From Schistosoma haematobium (Eukaryota; Platyhelminthes; Trematoda; Strigeidida; Schistosomatidae): a stretch of DNA of 64,000 bases. The notes below the pieces were generated by a model. That model saw nothing but the letters and a program-made list of their open reading frames with translations. It had not been told where the DNA came from and did no database searches. The position numbers were made by a program, and so were the translations under genes. Below, in pieces: positions 53,601 through 56,600 of this stretch (the stretch's first letter is position 1; each line of letters begins with the position of its first letter). The stretch spans positions 13,607,924 to 13,671,923 of the forward strand of contig NC_067202.1 of assembly GCF_000699445.3 (NCBI RefSeq). The letters run 5' to 3'.

Positions 53601-56600
53601 AAGTAATTCTACACAAACAATGAAATTAAAAGTACCAAGTCTTGGATTTTGACGCCAAATTCATTCATCTATATGGCCAAATAGCATTTCAGCATTTCAG
53701 CAAATATCAGTTCATGATGAGAAATCTATATTTAATTCCTAACCCCACCCTATAACTCACAGTCTTATTCGTAATTCATTACACTTATTAAAAACCCTCA
53801 TTCAACCCTAATAAGTAGATGAAGCCCCTTAAGGTCACTTCAGCATCACTCTAAAGTCGTCCATGTATTGTAATCTCGCCCGCATTATAGGTTAATACCA
53901 AAAGTTCTGAAATCGAGTACCGTGGCGTGGGGGGGGATAATAGCTGTGCTATTAACGTAAATCTAACTGACCATTTCGATGTACGACGAAACATGTATCC
54001 TAAATTCTAGTGTTGGTAATGAATAATGTTTTATCAGTCTAGTCTATTAAGGATGGTTGAATTCTGCAGACTGAGTTCCAGTGTAGCATTAATCTGGATG
54101 ATTCAGCACCATATAGACTATGTTTGATGTTAAATGACTAGAAGTAGTTGATAGAAAACCATGCTCGACCTACGTTTGATCCTAGTTGATACTCGTCATG
54201 CTAAGAAATACTTTTTATCTTGAGGGAACTGATGTTGTCTGATACTCTGTCTTATGAGCTGTAATAACCAATGGAACAAAATAAATATACAGGAACAAAA
54301 GAAATGCAATTAAGGTTAGACATAAATACCGAAATCTCCTCTCAAATTATATCGAGGATTGAACTCTATTCAGTTAATTATTTATTTACTAAATTCCAAA
54401 CAAACAAGTATACATCAGGAGGTGCTTACATCCCAGTGATGATATTCTCATTAATACTTGAACCAATTACCTTCCTCTTCAAATACACAATATGTAATCG
54501 ACAGAACTACTGAAACCACATAATCACAACCCTTAATATTTTGTGACATAATGGTTGTATCAAGACAATCCATACTGGATGAACATATCCCAACAAAAAC
54601 AAATCAGAATTTACTTCAAAATATTAATAAAGGGATAACTCGAACCCTTAATAATAATGATGGTATACATTTGGCAACAGAAAGGTTTATTTGTTTATAA
54701 TCAGAGGGGAGATTTTGTGGATATTACAGCAATTTTAATGGTTGAATTCGTGAGTCGATTGAAGCTAGACCATCATGGAAAACCTGGAAGCACTGGACGG
54801 CTGTTCCGTCTTAGTTTGGGACTCCTCTGTGGCAGTGCGCATCCACGATCCCGCTTCGCGAGAGCTATCGGTCTCGTGTGTGAATGCTTAACCTCTAGAC
54901 CACTGAGCCGGTATCCAGTTAAAGTTAGACATTAACACCGTTGGATTATGGCTCAGTGGTTTATTTGTTTGTTTATTTTTTATTTAGGTACGACACTTCA
55001 CGACTGGATAATTATTTACTGAGTATTTTTGTTAGTCTGGACAAAAAGGAGATATATTCAGGTCAACTTTTTATTATCAATGACATTTATGATGAATGTA
55101 GATTTAAAAGACACATAAAATGATATTAAACCAAATTACTTTATAGCTTAACATTTATTTCAATTAACCGTCATAATAAACTAGTTATACTGTCCTCAGT
55201 TTAACAGATGTTTTAGATGTATAACTGATTAATAAATCATATTTAAATAGATGCAATCAGTATAATAAAACTAAACTGAATACAACAATTGTCTATTTTT
55301 ATTACTTTAAAATAGAATGTAAGAATTTTGATAGAGTTTTGTTCTCCGAGTTGAATACTTTGATCGTAGAGCTTTCATCGTTCTTCTGAACGGTATCATC
55401 AGCATAAACTTCATGTAAAGCTTCATAACCAAACTATCCAGCTCCAAAGAACAAAACACCATCAAAGTCATTCACTTGAGCTATAAATCTTTTCCACCAT
55501 CTCAGAATATAAGACTTTTATAGTAGAAAGTTAATTAGAGATGTTAATATGTAACCTGTATATTTGTTTAAGTTTAAATTTTAGCAACATTATTTCTTGG
55601 GATAAAATAAGTGTTTGTAAAGTTCTGGTGTATCCGTTCTTCAATGTCCAATAGTCGTGCAATGTCTAATATACTTGATTTCAAGCTGTAGTTTCCCCCC
55701 CACACACACACACACTTATTTGTTTTTTTATTCAATAAGTTAGGATGTACTATAGTGTTCTGTGCATAAAAGATATAAGTAGATAGATTGAAATAAAATC
55801 CCTAATAAAAGTTACACTCTTCTATGTAGCTCTTACATACTAAAAGAATGTTAATATGTATGTTAATCCACTTTTAATGAAGACTAAGAAAATGATGATT
55901 ATACTCATATGGCTTCTTACAATTATCTAATAACATCCAAAACCAGGAAGAAAGATTTTAAACAAGTCCCTCAAATTTTACCTTTCTATAGGTGTTTTTC
56001 ATCATTAATCACTTCATTTTTATCCAGCTGTTAGTTAAAAGTGACCAAATTATACATTTAATAATGTAAGACTAAAAGTAACTTTAAAGAGTATATTTCT
56101 TGCTCTAAAATTGTTTCCACTGTATATAACACCATGTTTAATAACATAAACAAAGGTAGACAAATTACACATCCCTTGTCGTGAAACCAGTAGGTCCTGG
56201 CTTCGAATCCCGCGGGGTGCGGGATCGTGGATGCGCACTGTTGAGGAGTCCCATACTAGGACGAAACGTCCGTTCAGTGCTTTCAGGTTTTCCATGGTGG
56301 TCTAGCTTCAATTGACTCATGATTCCAACCTGAGAACTTTCAAATGATCATATCGATTTAAATATACTTGAAAAGAACAATAAAACAGGTATCTACGAGT
56401 TTTGTTGAATATATTCCAAAAGAAACCTATCACTTTGAGGAGAAAATGCTCTTCACATTTTGATAGTATGACATTTAATTGAGAAAGAACAAAGTGATTG
56501 CAAAATAATCAACAAATAATCCAATTCCATATTATCAAACTTTTTGGAAGTCAAAGCAATTACAACATTTGAACTTGACCTTTCTATACAAAAGTAATTA